Assembly (NCBI GenBank): GCA_003427395.1
Contig: BFEA01000114.1
Location: 3,117,862-3,155,460 of the forward strand
DNA from: Chara braunii
Lineage: Eukaryota; Streptophyta; Charophyceae; Charales; Characeae
Length of the DNA stretch: 37,599 nucleotides
Reading direction: 5' to 3'
Shown here: in pieces, positions 1 through 10,655 of the stretch
How positions within the stretch are numbered: the stretch's first letter is position 1
How the letters are laid out: each line of letters begins with the position of its first letter
Notes under the pieces: model-generated
Database searches by the model: none
The model's input: the letters and a program-made list of their open reading frames with translations, nothing else
Told to the model about the DNA's origin: nothing
Position numbers and translations under genes: made by a program

Positions 1-678
1 AGTTGGATGTGATCTGCAGAGGTGGCATTGATGAGTGGTGACCACATTGATGACTTGGAGACTATCTGCAGGGGTAGCACTGATTCACTGGAAGGCATAT
101 TGATGAGTTGGCAAGATATTGGTGTTGCGCTGATGAGCGCTGGACTCAGGGAAACTTTGAAACACTTTGTATCCATATTTTTGATAATATAAGCTGTGAA
201 ACTCGGTTCTCTTCTTCTCTACCTATTATCAGACTACTGTTCGTTGTGTGTGGGAGAACGATGCATGGCATGTACACACTTGCGTGAGATGGTCTCCAGG
301 ACCCATGCAATGAAAGACAATGCCACCCAATTGCGAAAGAAATGAAAGCACTTGCAAAGAGATAGAGACCAGAGGAGAGAGAAAGAAGAAGAAGAAGAAG
401 AAGAAGAAGAAGATGTACACCAGCAAGACCAATGACAATTCCCCCCTTCTCTCCACCTTCCTCCTCCTCCACTTCGCCAATCTGATTCTTCTCCCAATAA
501 TAATAATAACAATGAGTGGATGAACCAGAATCAATATCTGAAGTTCCCTCTCACTGCTGACTCAACAACAACAACAACAACAACACCAACAACAAGTCCA
601 CCATAGCTATGGCTTCCCTCCTTCTTCCTCCTCTCACATGCCTAGGCTATGATGGACTACTGAGGGCCTTGCCCTCCT

Positions 679-747
679 GTCCAAAGGACAACCCAAAGCA
701 GCTATGGTGCTGCGCTCCCGTCCAAAGGACAACCCAAAGCAGCTATG
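679..747. repeat. Two-copy direct repeat, 28-bp unit
   Basis: A 28-bp unit containing CCAAAGGACAACCC occurs at 679-706 and again at 720-747 without mismatch, at a period of 41 bp. The identity points to a recent local duplication. It does not lie in a recognised gene. Confidence 0.75.
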
Positions 748-1840
748 CCGCTGCTGACTAAGCCGCCATGCCTGACTCTGCCTCGAGCTTCCTTGGTGCC
801 GCACTACCCCAACTGGGGCCTTCCAGATGCAGCGCCCAACAAGGTGATGAAGATGGTGTCCACCATAGCCAGGTAGGTGCCTCGCCACTCTCCTCCTTCG
901 TCCCCTTCTTCCTCCTCCTCAGGCTGGGCTGCTCGCCATAGCCAGGCTGAGCGCCAGCTGCCCTTCACCTCCAGGCAGCGCTGTACCAGTCCAGCGCTGT
1001 GCTCCAGCAGCATGTCGCCAATCCTTGCATACCGCAAATGAGGAGGAGCTACTTGCTCCTCCGGAAGATATAGCGGCCTACTGGCCTCTTGGGCGGTGAC
1101 TTCCTAGGTCGAGCGGCCTCCCAGCAACCAGTACTTCCTCCCTTTCGGAGGGAAACATCATTGCAGGCTCTGCTATCCTCCGGACGGGCCCTAGACCCGG
1201 GCTACTTGGACTGGTACCGGCCTACCTCTAGCCTACCGCTACTGGGCCTCTAAAAATGCCAACTTTTTGTCTTCTTCTGCTCGGCCTCCAGTACCCGACA
1301 CTTCTACCACTACTTCAGTGGTACCGGCTTACCTGATACTTGAATGTTTTTCCCCTCTGCTCTAAGTGTCGCGGGCCTATCCCCGCTACTCGAGTGTTTT
1401 CCCCGCTGCAACCCTCAAAGTCACGGCCACAGGTAGTACCGGCCCTGCGGGGCCTTTCAACCAACAAGTACCCTTGCGGGTCACACACACACTCAGCCGA
1501 CAAGCACTCAGACAGGCATGCAAACCAGCAGGCACACACACACACACAGACATGGAAATCACAGCAGAATGCGGGAATCTCAGCAAGGCATTCATTCCAG
1601 CGGCAAATCCCAGAAATCAGCAGTGTTCTCAGTCTGTGTTTTTGCCGGGTCATTACAGAATACAAAAAGGCATTACTGCAGTGACTAACCACTTGTGGCC
1701 CTTTTGCTGTCAATATAAAGATCATGAGATCAAACTTCAAATCCTTATTGGGAAAGATTAATACAGGAATGTTAGGGGCTCCCTTCTTTCCAGAAAAAAT
1801 AAAAGAAAAGAAAATGAATAACTGCCATTAACTGCAGTTA

Positions 1841-1889
1841 CTGACCATTTGTGGTGTTTTTTATCGGTGTGTGTTTGTGTTGACTGTAG
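1841..1889 (+). promoter_or_regulatory. 3' splice site (branch point and acceptor) of NOP14 last intron
   Basis: A plant-type branch point match, CTGAC, lies at 1841-1845. It is followed by a T/GT-rich tract and the acceptor dinucleotide AG at 1888-1889. From 1890 the downstream frame reads directly into the conserved NOP14 tail. Upstream of the AG the same frame gives no NOP14-like residues, which places the boundary here. Confidence 0.6.
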
Positions 1890-2160
1890 CTTTGTGTTGG
1901 GCAAGGATTACGATCCAGACAGAGAGAGGGCAGAGAGAAAGAAACTTGAACGGAACCTAAAGCGTGAGGCCAAGGGAGCAGCAAGGGAGCTCCGCAAGGA
2001 TAACTACTTCATGGCAGAGGTGAAGTTGAGGGAAAAAGCAGCATTGCAGGAGGAGCGCAACGAGAAGTACAAGAAGGCACTCGGATTTCTAGAGTCACAA
2101 GAGGCGGCATTCAAGTCCGGACAATTGGGACGTAGACCAGGAAAGAAGAGGCGGAAATAA
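1890..2160 (+). CDS. NOP14: NOP14 nucleolar protein, C-terminal coding exon
   Basis: This is the last ~89 codons of a homolog of NOP14, a nucleolar component of the small-subunit processome that is needed for 18S rRNA maturation and 40S export. After the acceptor the exon enters in phase with FVLGKDYDPDRERAERKK, then ARELRKDNYF, then an Ala/Glu-rich helix, then AFKSGQLG and a lysine/arginine end, closing at TAA 2158-2160. The DYDPDRER and RELRKD signatures and the basic nuclear-localisation-like tail match plant NOP14 ends as I know the family. An in-frame ATG at 1849 lies in the intron and should not be used as a start. The exon has no internal stop, so it looks functional, in contrast with everything else coding in the window. 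A processed fragment is less likely because the splice signals are intact. Confidence 0.85.
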
Positions 2161-3048
2161 CGATGAGTTTGTCAGGTGCCGTTACAGCAATTTTGCTGCC
2201 CTTGCTGCTGTCACAGCCACCACCACCCCATCTCTCTTCCTTTCCTTCCTACCCGTCCTACCCTTTTTTGTAAACCACCACCACCACCACCTCCTCCTCC
2301 TCCTGCTCCTCATATCCTGCTTCATCCTTCTCGTCTTCCTCTCCTTTGCTTCTGCTGCTATCCAGCCTATGTGGCTGACTGCAGCACACGTCTAATTTGT
2401 CAATCGACAGATCGGGAGTTGGATTCCTGATGGAATCAGATGGCTACAATGAGGTTAGGAGCTAAGTACCCCTGACTCCTGCCACCAGTTTTTCTTATGT
2501 ACATAAAGGAGGAGAAGAGGTGTCTTCTGCTGCTGTGGCTGCTACACTGCTGGTTATTATTTTCCTCCTCTCGTCTGGTGTTTCTCTTTGGCCTGCTCTT
2601 TGTGGGCAGAAAAGGCATAACCTGATAACACGGATTTCCCCTTCTCTTTTTGAAGTGGCACTTATTTGTGTTATGCGGAAAAGCAGTTGTCCTTTCAGTT
2701 TTGTCAGATGAGTTGCATTCTTAAAGTCGTTGGTCTCATAGTCTTTGTTATATGCACACACTAGGGAGGATTCTCACTAGTTTTGCTTTTATGCATTTTG
2801 AACCATCCGATGTCTTTATGCAATTTGAAGTTTTCGAACTACAAGGGATAATCCCCCACCGAAACTGTTGCGAATAATCTCCACAAACTTCTCACTTGCG
2901 GTCGCATATGGTAGACAAGCTTGGGGCCTTCTCGCGAGGCTGTTAAACGAACTTCTCAGCTCACACTTGCTGTTTGCTGAACAAGGCTGCTATTGCTTGT
3001 CCAGAAGAAAAAAAGTCCCCACCTGTTGTGATCTCAATCCTTTAGATG

Positions 3049-3092
<44 letters not shown>

Positions 3093-3106
3093 TTGGGGGA
3101 GGGAGG
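2161..3106. other. NOP14 3' untranslated region and downstream flank
   Basis: C/T-rich sequence follows the stop, including a (CCA/CCT)n run near 2276-2307, then mixed sequence to about 2870. No clear AATAAA signal was seen. An (AAC)n microsatellite occupies about 3048-3091. No further coding sequence is supported. Confidence 0.45.
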
Positions 3107-3177
3107 GAGGGGGGGGGCACAGCGCACCGCATGGAAATCCATGTGGCGAGTTGTGACACATCTTTTGTTGTTCTTCT

Positions 3178-3263
<86 letters not shown>

Positions 3264-3943
3264 TGCAAGGAATATGAGCGAGAGCGATAGAGAAAAAAAC
3301 AAGTTGCAAAATCACGAAGTAGTCCAGATAGTCATGTACCAAGCAGAGAGCACAATGCACCAAGATTCCATCCACATAAGAGCAATACAAAGAACTCAAG
3401 TGCCAATGCCGACACTCGTGGTCACATCAACACTGTATCAGTGTCGCTCCTACTGTTTGGCGTTCAGCTCCCAGCCTACTCTACCAAGCTTATCTAGCCT
3501 ATCTACGTCCAGGTGACTGGATCACACCGAGGTCGAAGACCAATGTACGTGACGTCAACACAAATGCCGACCACCAGCATACACCAGGTATGTTCTCTCT
3601 CCTCTCGTCATCACCCCTCGTCTCCCCACATCATGCGCCTCCTACCCGAAGACCACCTTTGCCATCACCTGCCTGCGCCCCTGCAGCCCGGCTATGTTGT
3701 GACACGTCTTTTGCTGTTCTTCTGCTGAGAGAGAGAGAAAGGGTGTGCCTCCATGCGCAGTGTGGAAATCCATGGGGTTGTTGTGACAAGCCTGTGTTTT
3801 CTTTTTTTGTTTGTTCATTCATTCTTTTCCTGAGAGCAAGAGAGGAAGAAAGGGTGTGCCTCAGCATGCCACATGGAAATCCGTGTGTATGTGGCATGTT
3901 GTGACGGGTCTTTGTTTTTTTTCCCGCTCTATTTCTTCTTTGT

Positions 3944-3990
<47 letters not shown>

Positions 3991-4130
3991 CAGGCAACAG
4001 GCTGCCTCAGCACGTGTGGTGAGGCTCCCTTTTTGTAAGGTTTGTTTTGTACTTTTAATTTGTATTCTCTGTTTTCATTTCTTTTTGAAAGATAGAGAGA
4101 AAGGGTGTGCACACAGATCGTCTACAGGCG
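3107..4130. repeat. Degenerate minisatellite with (GA)n spacers and a palindromic core
   Basis: At least four related units are visible, near 3115-3265, 3690-3780, 3740-3850 and 3840-3990, with a partial fifth near 4090-4115. Each unit has the order AAAGGGTGTGCCTC, then the palindromic core CATGGAAATCCATG or a variant, then TTGTGACRCGTCTTT, then a T-rich run, then CTGAGAGAGA. Two of the GA runs have expanded into microsatellites, at 3181-3263 and 3945-3986. About 420 bp of unrelated sequence at 3265-3690 separates the first unit from the rest. Confidence 0.65.
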
Positions 4131-5314
4131 ACCAGTTGAGTGACAAGAACTTGTCTGGTAGGTCTTCCACCAGTGGTCCAAGAAGTGGGCGCCTCCACGC
4201 TGAAAAACACTTTCAGTCTACCAGTACCTCGATATTCTAAGTAGTAGGGGAACTGGTGGTTGAAGTGCTGGCGGTGAGGTGGGAGTGGCAGGTTGTACGA
4301 CGATGTGTGCAGTTTCTTTTTGACAAACCTGTCGCACATTTCATGCCAGTTGCATCACAAAGTGTTGGAATATCATCAAGTGTTCACTTGTTTGAAAAGG
4401 GGGTGTTGGTTTCCCTCCTCCTTTCACCTTGCTGGCAATGCTGGGCAAATTTCTTTCGTTCTTTCTAGGTGCTGCTCCCTCCTCCTTTGGCCTCACTGGC
4501 TAAATTTCTTTCTTTTTAGGTGCTGCTCCAAGCGACTTCAGTTCGGGGTCATAGATGCGCTTGCACACCTCAGAGCTCCACAGTATTGGCGGACTTCATA
4601 TTCCATACCTGCATGAACTGCCGCCAAACAAGGCATGAGCGCGGTAGGTAAGTCGGCGTGTCTTTTAACATCCAGATTGTTGGTCAAATTTGATTGTCGC
4701 TAAACTAGGCTTTTTTGAAATTGCAATTTGTGTCCGTGACCTAGTTCAATCAACCGAACTGTTTGGGCTAATTCCAAATGTTCTGTCTAATTGTTGGCTC
4801 AACCACATACTTACCAGCTATTTGTGTCCGTGTCCTAGTTCAATCAGCTGAACTGTTTGGACTAGTTCAAAATGTTCGTATATGTATGCTTTTTGGACTT
4901 TTTGGGAAGCTGGTGTACTTACCAGCACATGTAGAGAACCTAAGTCCAATATGGACCTAACACACCTGAAGCGCACTGCAGACTCTATCTTAAATGGAAA
5001 TGAAAAAGATGAGAGCAAACGGTGGAACCGGGGAAACATTCGAATCTCTTTTCGAATGGGGCAGAGGGCTCGTCGTACCTTTATTTACAGCAGCAGCCTA
5101 GAAATCGGCGCACAGCGCAGCGCTGGTCTGGTTGTGTACACAGTCAGCAGACGGGAAGGGAGCCTAAATCAATGGACTCGAAAGAGCACATCACATACTT
5201 GAGCAGAACGAATCCATCGGCGATCGGGTGAGACTAAGCAGTCGTTGGCTGCTTCAACATCTACCGACTTCATGCCCTTTGGAAATCGATTAAATTATGC
5301 CTGAGAGAAAGGTC
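4131..5314. other. Flank between minisatellite and LTR, with two local duplications
   Basis: No gene is recognised. Two imperfect duplications occur. One is a ~55-bp unit ending TAGGTGCTGCTCC near 4419-4530. The other is a 57-bp unit at 4727-4783 and 4821-4877, offset by 94 bp, containing CCTAGTTCAATCA and GAACTGTTTGG. The segment ends at the start of the chromovirus LTR. Confidence 0.55.
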
Positions 5315-5864
5315 TGAAACGGTTTTCACCTTTCTGCAGTTACAGGTGCGGGCCCTAGAGTTCGATCCCCAGACCTCACTTTGCCCATGTACAGTATCGA
5401 GTCGACCCCCGAGTGTTTGAACCCGTGACCTGTGTTTTGGTAGTTGTTTGTCGTCTGTCATAGGTCTGTGTATTGGTAGGGGTTCGATCTGCAGGTCTGT
5501 CAATTAGGAGTCACAGCTCTGTAGAGGTCGTAGCTGTGGGTATTCTGAAAGGTCAAGGTCGTAGCTGCTACAGTCCTGAAAGGTCAAGGTCGTAGCTGCT
5601 ACAGACTCGAAAGGCCAAGTCCACAGACTTCCGGAAGGTCCGGAAGTGGCCTTTCGAGGTTGCCGGTTGCCTGTCAGAGGCAAGTGGGCAAGTGGTGAGC
5701 CCAACTGCGTTACGTCGGCAGTGCGACTGCATCGAATTGGCAGTGCAAAGCCATGCAGTCAGTGGTACCGGTCCAGCCAGTCCCAGTCCAGTCAAGCAAG
5801 TACCATGAGGGACTGTGTGCACCATGGGCCCGGTGGAAAGGGGCAGACCAACGAGTTACAGAAG

Positions 5865-5871
5865 TATAAAT
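5865..5871 (+). promoter_or_regulatory. Putative TATA box of the left LTR
   Basis: TATAAAT lies in GAAGTATAAATCAAGAGG, which the right LTR keeps at 15452-15458. A GC-rich segment follows, so transcription would be expected to start roughly 25-35 bp downstream. This is inferred from motif and conservation only. Confidence 0.5.
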
Positions 5872-6486
5872 CAAGAGGCCGCGCCCAGCCATTCATTCAT
5901 TCGCTGCGTAAGCCATATGGAAGCGCTGCCCCAGCGCCTTGTGCGAGGTGGTCTGCAGAGCGCCCGAAGTTGAACTGGGCTGGAAGAGGATAGCATAGCC
6001 ATAGTAGTAGTAGCGAGCGGCCATATCCGCCATGGGTTAGAGATAAAGGTTAGTGTGTGTGTGTGTGCGTGAGACAGACTATGCGTGTGTGGAGTATTCA
6101 AGGTGATCCGGAGTGGAGTACGTGCGAACGGTGGTGTTGGACGCAAAGACGAGAGTTGGGTGTACGGGCGCTGTTGCACCATAGCTGGATGAAGCGAGTT
6201 TGCATCTGAACTATGTTTTTGGTTTCCATATCTCGGAGCTTTGAGTGGGCGCCTGGCGCCAGTGTGAATTGCTATCTGCTTGCATGTATGCGAAGTGAAG
6301 AAGAAAGCGAGTCTGATTGCATTGGTATCGGAGCTGGTTCCCGTTACTCCACGTGCCATCGTCGTTGTCAGCAGGAAGGAGACACGCGCCTGCTGTGGGC
6401 GCCATAGTTGAAGCTGCGCCATCGAAGGAGGAGGTCCACCATAGTTGCACCACTGAAGGAAGGTGCCGCGTACCTGCAAAGAAGAC

Positions 6487-6493
<7 letters not shown>

Positions 6494-6541
<48 letters not shown>

Positions 6542-6542
6542 N

Positions 6543-6609
<67 letters not shown>
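6494..6609. repeat. (GA)n microsatellite in left LTR
   Basis: About 58 GA units, interrupted by an N at 6542. The right LTR has a much shorter tract at about 16078-16122, so the length changed after insertion or was misassembled. The N marks this as an uncertain spot in the assembly. Confidence 0.95.
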
Positions 6610-6612
<3 letters not shown>

Positions 6613-6889
6613 CGATAGAAGATTGTTGTGTGGTCCAAGGAAGAAAGGAAGCGGCCATAGCCGCGGAGCTCGGGCACGGTGGTAGAAGAAGGAAGACAAG
6701 TAAAGAAGAAGGGAGAGGCGAAGGATGAGAAAGAAGCCATAGCCGAGGAAGGAGAAGGGAGAGACATCGAAGAAGAAGGAAGACATAGCTGGGGTGAAGT
6801 AAGAAGTAGTGAGGGAGAAGAAAGGAGGGAGAAAGAGAAGCGAGGGTTGGAGAGAGAGAAGGCGTCGATAGCAATAGTCAAGCTGAAGG

Positions 6890-7055
6890 TTGACCAAGGC
6901 GTTGACCAAAGGGTTGACCAAAGTTTACTTGGGCATTGACTTAGGCATTGACCTAGGTGTTGACGGAGGTTGACCATAGTGTTGACCGGGTGGTTGACCG
7001 CTTTGACTAAGCATTGACCAAGGCATTGACCGGAGCTGTTGACTACGAAATTGAC
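6890..7055 (+). promoter_or_regulatory. TTGAC (W-box core) cluster in left LTR
   Basis: Fourteen TTGAC pentamers, most as TTGACC, fall within 166 bp on one strand at irregular 10-16 bp spacing. TTGAC(C/T) is the core bound by plant WRKY factors. The right LTR has the matching cluster at 16393-16607 with about eleven intact cores, several others decayed to TTGAT. Whether it acts as an enhancer is inference. Confidence 0.55.
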
Positions 7056-7429
7056 CAAGCTGGAGTTGGTATAATCTCGCCAAGCTCTCAGCCTATTCCC
7101 TTCCCCTATGGATGTGCACTCACCCCGTGGTACTTGCTGAGACTATTTCTCTTCTTCCTGCATTGAGTCTCTTATGTCCGGTGGTAGGAACTCCGTGTAT
7201 GTGGTCGTAGAGCTTTGTTGACCAAACCCACACGGGCTGAGTAGGGCTAAAGGCCGTGTCTGACGACTCGACTGACCCGGAGGACACAAACCCTCCCAAG
7301 GACCGGTACAAACCGGCAGGCTGCTCGGTGTGGCATAGTAGGCCCAAAATCCGAGTTGTGGGCTGCACAACAAGCTGTATAAGTCTTGAGAGGACTTGAT
7401 GATTGCGTCGTCCTGTCCGCGACGTTAAA

Positions 7430-7756
7430 GAATTTTTGAGGAGTTATGGGGGATCTCCTTAAATGCCTCATGATCAACGCTAAAGTCCTGTAGTGACATC
7501 TCAGGAATAGGTGTAGGCTAGTGACCATAGTTGACAGGGTTCTGAACGGAGAGAAAGCCAGGTGGGATTGATCGCAGGTGCTGGGCATCTGGGTCTGGAT
7601 TGTAAAGGACAGTGGTGGCGAAAGCTTCCGTCGGTCGAGGTAACCTAGCTGGATCAAAGGGTCAGGCTCGGTGGTTCTTAGACACTTAGTCAGTCAGTCA
7701 AGTGGGTAGGTCTAAGTGGTGAGGAGTGGGACAGTCATTGTCGTGCACCTGACATC
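7430..7756 (+). other. Leader between left LTR and gag
   Basis: Non-coding leader of the chromovirus. A primer-binding site should begin just after the LTR, but no stretch with the usual TGG start complementary to a tRNA end was found near 7430. The leader runs to the first long gag frame at 7757. Confidence 0.5.
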
Positions 7757-9224
7757 ATGGACGACTACCCTATGTGCGGCCTGCTCGCGGGGTTCTCCCT
7801 CTGGGGGACCCTTTGGCGTCTCCCTTTTCCCCTGGGGTTCTGGAACACTTTCACGTGTAGAGTAGACACCAGGGGTGGTGCGAGCACCACTCCCTACACC
7901 CCGGAACAGGAGGAGGAGGCTGCAAGGATCCTGGCCGAGCCGAAGACCAAGAAGGCAAAAACGTTGGCCTTAATGCAAGAGCAGGCCGCAAAAAGAAAGA
8001 AATTGGAGGAGGAATTGGAAAGGGTGAAAAAGGAGGAGGAAGAAAAAATGAAGGCAGTGGATGCAGAAGAAGAAGAAGAAGAGAAGAAAGCGGCAGAAGA
8101 AGTTCCCTTAATCAAAAGGAGCTTTAGGGACAAAGCGGAGTCCAGTGGCACGAAGCAGGAAGGGGACTAGTGGTTGGAGAAGAAGGTATATGAGTGGGTT
8201 GCCAATCTGTCCCTGCGAGAAGAGGAGTAGGCAATGTTATATGTCCCAGGGAAGAACAAGAGGCGGTTATGAAATAGTGGGAAGCAGAATATACTCCTTA
8301 AAACGCCAGAACATAGAAGAGGAGAAGAAGTTGGAGTGAAAGTCGCGTTTGACCAGGGAGAAGAAGAAGAGGATGGAGGAGATAAGTAAAGCTGCGAAAG
8401 AGTTGGAGGTTGTAAAAGAACAGAGGGTGCAGATGATGGCGCAAGCAGATATACAGGGAAAGATGGAGGTGGTGATGTCAAGGAATATTGAGCTTCTGGC
8501 TAAAGCATGGGATGAGCAGTATCAGTTCCCCAGGAGCCAGGATGTAGCTTTGCGATCAATCCGAGTGGGATTTACAAAGTTCGCACGTAACATGATGATA
8601 CACGTGGACTCAAAAGTAACGGCGAGGCTAGAAAACGCGGAGCGATTATCCACGGGCGCCATAGAAGGTGCAAAACTCGTTGCTCCAAGGGAGGAGGAAG
8701 CTCGTCCCCGTAGAGAGTCAGTCAATGTAAAGTTCCCTGACTTGTACAGTGGAAAGGAGGAGGAGAACTTTGACAATTGGGAGGCAGATGTGAACACCTA
8801 CGCACACCTGCAAATGATAGCTCCTGAGGAACCTTCCATGCTCTCAAAGATGAGGCAACTAGTTTTCGCTAGATGGCTCTGCCACGCTGCTAAATGCGAA
8901 AATGATACGATGCCTATTCCTTGATCACCCCCCTCAGTGACTTTTTTAAGTTACTGCGTGAAAGGTTTGCAGATGTTAAGCGAAGTGTTAGAGCTTCTGA
9001 CAAGCTGCAAACCATTCATTCCCGCCAATGGAGGACCGCCAGGGCACTCAAGGGCGCCATGGATGAATTGGTAGTTGTCCCTGGTCATGTGGTCAATGAG
9101 ACCCAACTGGTCCAACTGTTTTATCGTGCCATGCCCGAGCCTTTGCGGGGGCACTTCTTCGAGAAGAGTAGGGAGTTTACCATGACCTATGGTACTTCGA
9201 GTAGGGAGGTGGTAGCATTCGAAG
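7757..9224 (+). pseudogene. gag: Chromovirus Gag, N-terminal and capsid part
   Basis: Structural Gag protein that packages retrotransposon RNA. The first frame (7757-8170) carries a Glu/Lys-rich coiled coil and ends at TAG. A second frame (8349-8924) continues it with KFPDLYSGKEEENFDNWEAD, the entry to the retrotransposon capsid domain. A third frame (8921 on) carries LLRERFADVKRSVRASDKL and LVQLFYRAMPEPLRGHF, typical of the same domain. There are thus at least two frame changes plus several stops. The ATG at 7757 is the first usable start but is not otherwise supported. The frame runs to VVAFEA, where the hAT element at 9225 interrupts it; it resumes at 10041-10048. Confidence 0.8.
9217..9224. 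repeat. Target site duplication, left copy (ATTCGAAG)
   Basis: Eight bases identical to 10041-10048, lying directly outside the terminal inverted repeats of the 816-bp insertion. Eight bases is the hAT-superfamily signature. Confidence 0.92.
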
Positions 9225-10040
9225 CAGAGGTGGGCAAAAATAAAAACTCCTCACCCTCGACCCAACCCGCCCAAATTTTGTTTTACCCCATCCACCCGGC
9301 CCAAGAATTTAATATTTTACTTTTAGACAACCCCACCCACCCAAATTTTTTTATCGAAATTTCAGCCCCACGCCCAATCCGCCCGTGATCCGAAAAAAGC
9401 CCTCACCCACACCCGCCCGCAGCCACACCCGCCCGCACCCGTAAGAGTATCATCACCCGCCCGCGTCCAATACCTAAATTTTCTTCACCCACACCCACCC
9501 GCATCAGCCCGCGCCTGCCCATGCCAATCCCTTACACCATCACGATTTCATCGGCAACATAGCATTGCAACAAAGACATCTAAAATCCTATTATTAAAAC
9601 AACGGCAACATCAACAATGCGACTCGAACTTCTCAAAGGATAATATTTCAAGATTTTTTTTTTTTGCCCAGGGGCAGCTGCACTGCTTTCGCACCGGCGT
9701 TACTTCATCAGGACCTGGTCAACTGAATCAGACACTTTTTTTTTTGGCTCTCAACCTCAAGCTCGACGTACTACACAAGGAGAGGGGGGGGAGGAGGTTG
9801 CATAATTTTCGGGTCATCCTGGGTTTATGGGTCGGGTGACCCAGGCCAAGCCATCACCTGCCTGCCACCCACCTAGTGGGTGACCCAGGACAAATCTTCA
9901 CTGGTGACGCAGTCCAAATCTTCACCCGCCCGCCCATAACCCACCCAAGACAACTCATGTAGACCTAAATCCGACCCATCACCCTGTGGGTCGGGGGGGT
10001 GCAGGTGGATGCGGCTCTGGGCGCCCGGTGCCCAACTCTG
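9225..10040. mobile_element. Non-autonomous hAT element inserted in gag
   Basis: The termini are CAGAGGTGGGCA and, inverted, CAGAGTTGGGCA, 11 of 12 matching and of the CAGRGGTGGGCA type usual for hAT elements. The flanks carry an exact 8-bp duplication. The 816-bp interior has no transposase and no long frame. It is rich in ACCCGCCC/CACCC repeats on this strand with GGGTGGGT-type complements, so much of it can fold on itself. A mobilising transposase must have been supplied elsewhere. Its absence from the gag reading sense shows it arrived after the chromovirus. Confidence 0.9.
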
Positions 10041-10650
10041 ATTCGAAGCGAAGTCCATGTCAGTTTCCACTTTGTGGCACAAGGACTTCGACAACGGAAA
10101 GAAGTGGAAAGGTCGTACTATCTCGGGTCAGTTCAAGGGCAAGGATCGCCTGACCCTTACATTAGATGAGGGTGGTATGGAAGAGGTCACATACGGTCAT
10201 ATAGAGTGGGGCCTAGAGGAAGAGGATTGTAGCGCTAGTCAGGGGAATACTTACACTGTTGTCGCGGCTGAAGGGAGGCCGCAAGGAAGAGGGAGAGGCC
10301 AGGGCCAAGGGGGTCGGGCCTCTGGTGGTCGTGGACAGGGCGATCAGGGGGTTGGTGGTAGAGGAGGCCGCCAAGTGGGAGGTAGGGGTCAAGGTCCCCC
10401 GCAAAAACGCTTTAGTTTTAATCGATCACCTTATAGGAGAGGTTGATGGCACCCTGGTCTGCCACAGGGCAGGCCTTGGGAAGATTTGGGCTTAGAACAG
10501 ACTGTTTGGCAGAGGTGAATAGACCAGAATCAGTGCATTTGCTACGGTGATCCAGGCCACATCATAAAGTATTGTCCTAAGTATAGAGAAGCCCGGTTTG
10601 TTGCGCAAGCAGCAAAAGGCAACCGTCGATAGGGCTTGCAACTATTCCTC
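10041..10650 (+). pseudogene. gag: Chromovirus Gag, C-terminal nucleocapsid part
   Basis: Continues Gag after the hAT insertion, starting in the second copy of the duplicated 8 bp. It holds a conserved LWHKDFDNGKKWKGR stretch, a Gly/Arg/Gln-rich RNA-binding tail and a CCHC zinc knuckle at 10534-10578. The knuckle reads CICYGDPGH..KYC: the second cysteine position is tyrosine (TAC at 10543-10545), so the metal site is lost in this copy. In-frame stops occur at 10444 and 10516. The frame ends at the foldback insertion. Confidence 0.8.
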
Positions 10651-10655
10651 AACAC

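Larger units (their letters stand above)
1..1889. other. Upstream or intronic DNA of the NOP14 gene, repeat-rich
   Basis: No exon could be recognised here on either strand. The first ~180 bp hold a degenerate tandem repeat of about 53 bp in which ATCTGCAG and TTGATGAG recur. Simple repeats follow: (GAA)n near 383-411, AAT/CAA runs near 499-590 and CA runs near 1489-1550. The stretch 600-1470 is C-rich and unlike the AT-rich flanks. Because the NOP14 exon at 1890 opens with a splice acceptor, at least the part next to it should be intron. The earlier NOP14 exons are either upstream of the window or not recognisable. Confidence 0.5.
5315..7429 (+). repeat. Left LTR of the chromovirus
   Basis: About 2.1 kb, aligning along its length with 14798-16983. 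It opens with TG and contains, in order, a TATA-type box, a CCATAG-rich segment, a long (GA)n tract, a cluster of TTGAC motifs and a conserved end. The single ambiguous base of the window is at 6542, inside the GA tract. Open frames on the minus strand here are GA-repeat translations (poly Leu-Ser) and not genes. Confidence 0.88.

Noticed and set aside
130-155. CTGATGA followed by GGGAAAC, a hammerhead-like core
   Set aside because: The sequence between the two core parts cannot form stem II (a G precedes GAAA where C is needed) and no GUH cleavage site follows in position. TTGATGAG is simply part of a local degenerate repeat.
1849-1889. ATG at 1849 as the start of the NOP14-like protein
   Set aside because: It lies upstream of a clear splice acceptor and encodes residues with no NOP14 similarity. 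The exon begins at 1890.
3034-3399. Minus-strand frames rich in Ser-Leu and Cys or Val runs
   Set aside because: Translations of (GA)n and (AAC)n microsatellites.
5871-7058. Minus-strand 395-codon open frame across the LTR
   Set aside because: It is poly Leu-Ser from the (GA)n tract plus LTR sequence, has an undefined codon at the N, and shares no domain with known proteins. The LTR explains the conservation with 15624-16424.
7258-7295. CTGACGA near the LTR end (also 16811)
   Set aside because: No GAAA box at a suitable distance in either LTR, so no hammerhead fold.
9675-9712. Minus-strand CTGATGA ... GAAAGC inside the hAT element
   Set aside because: Stem II would have at most three weak pairs with a displaced base, and there is no U-H cleavage site closing stem III.
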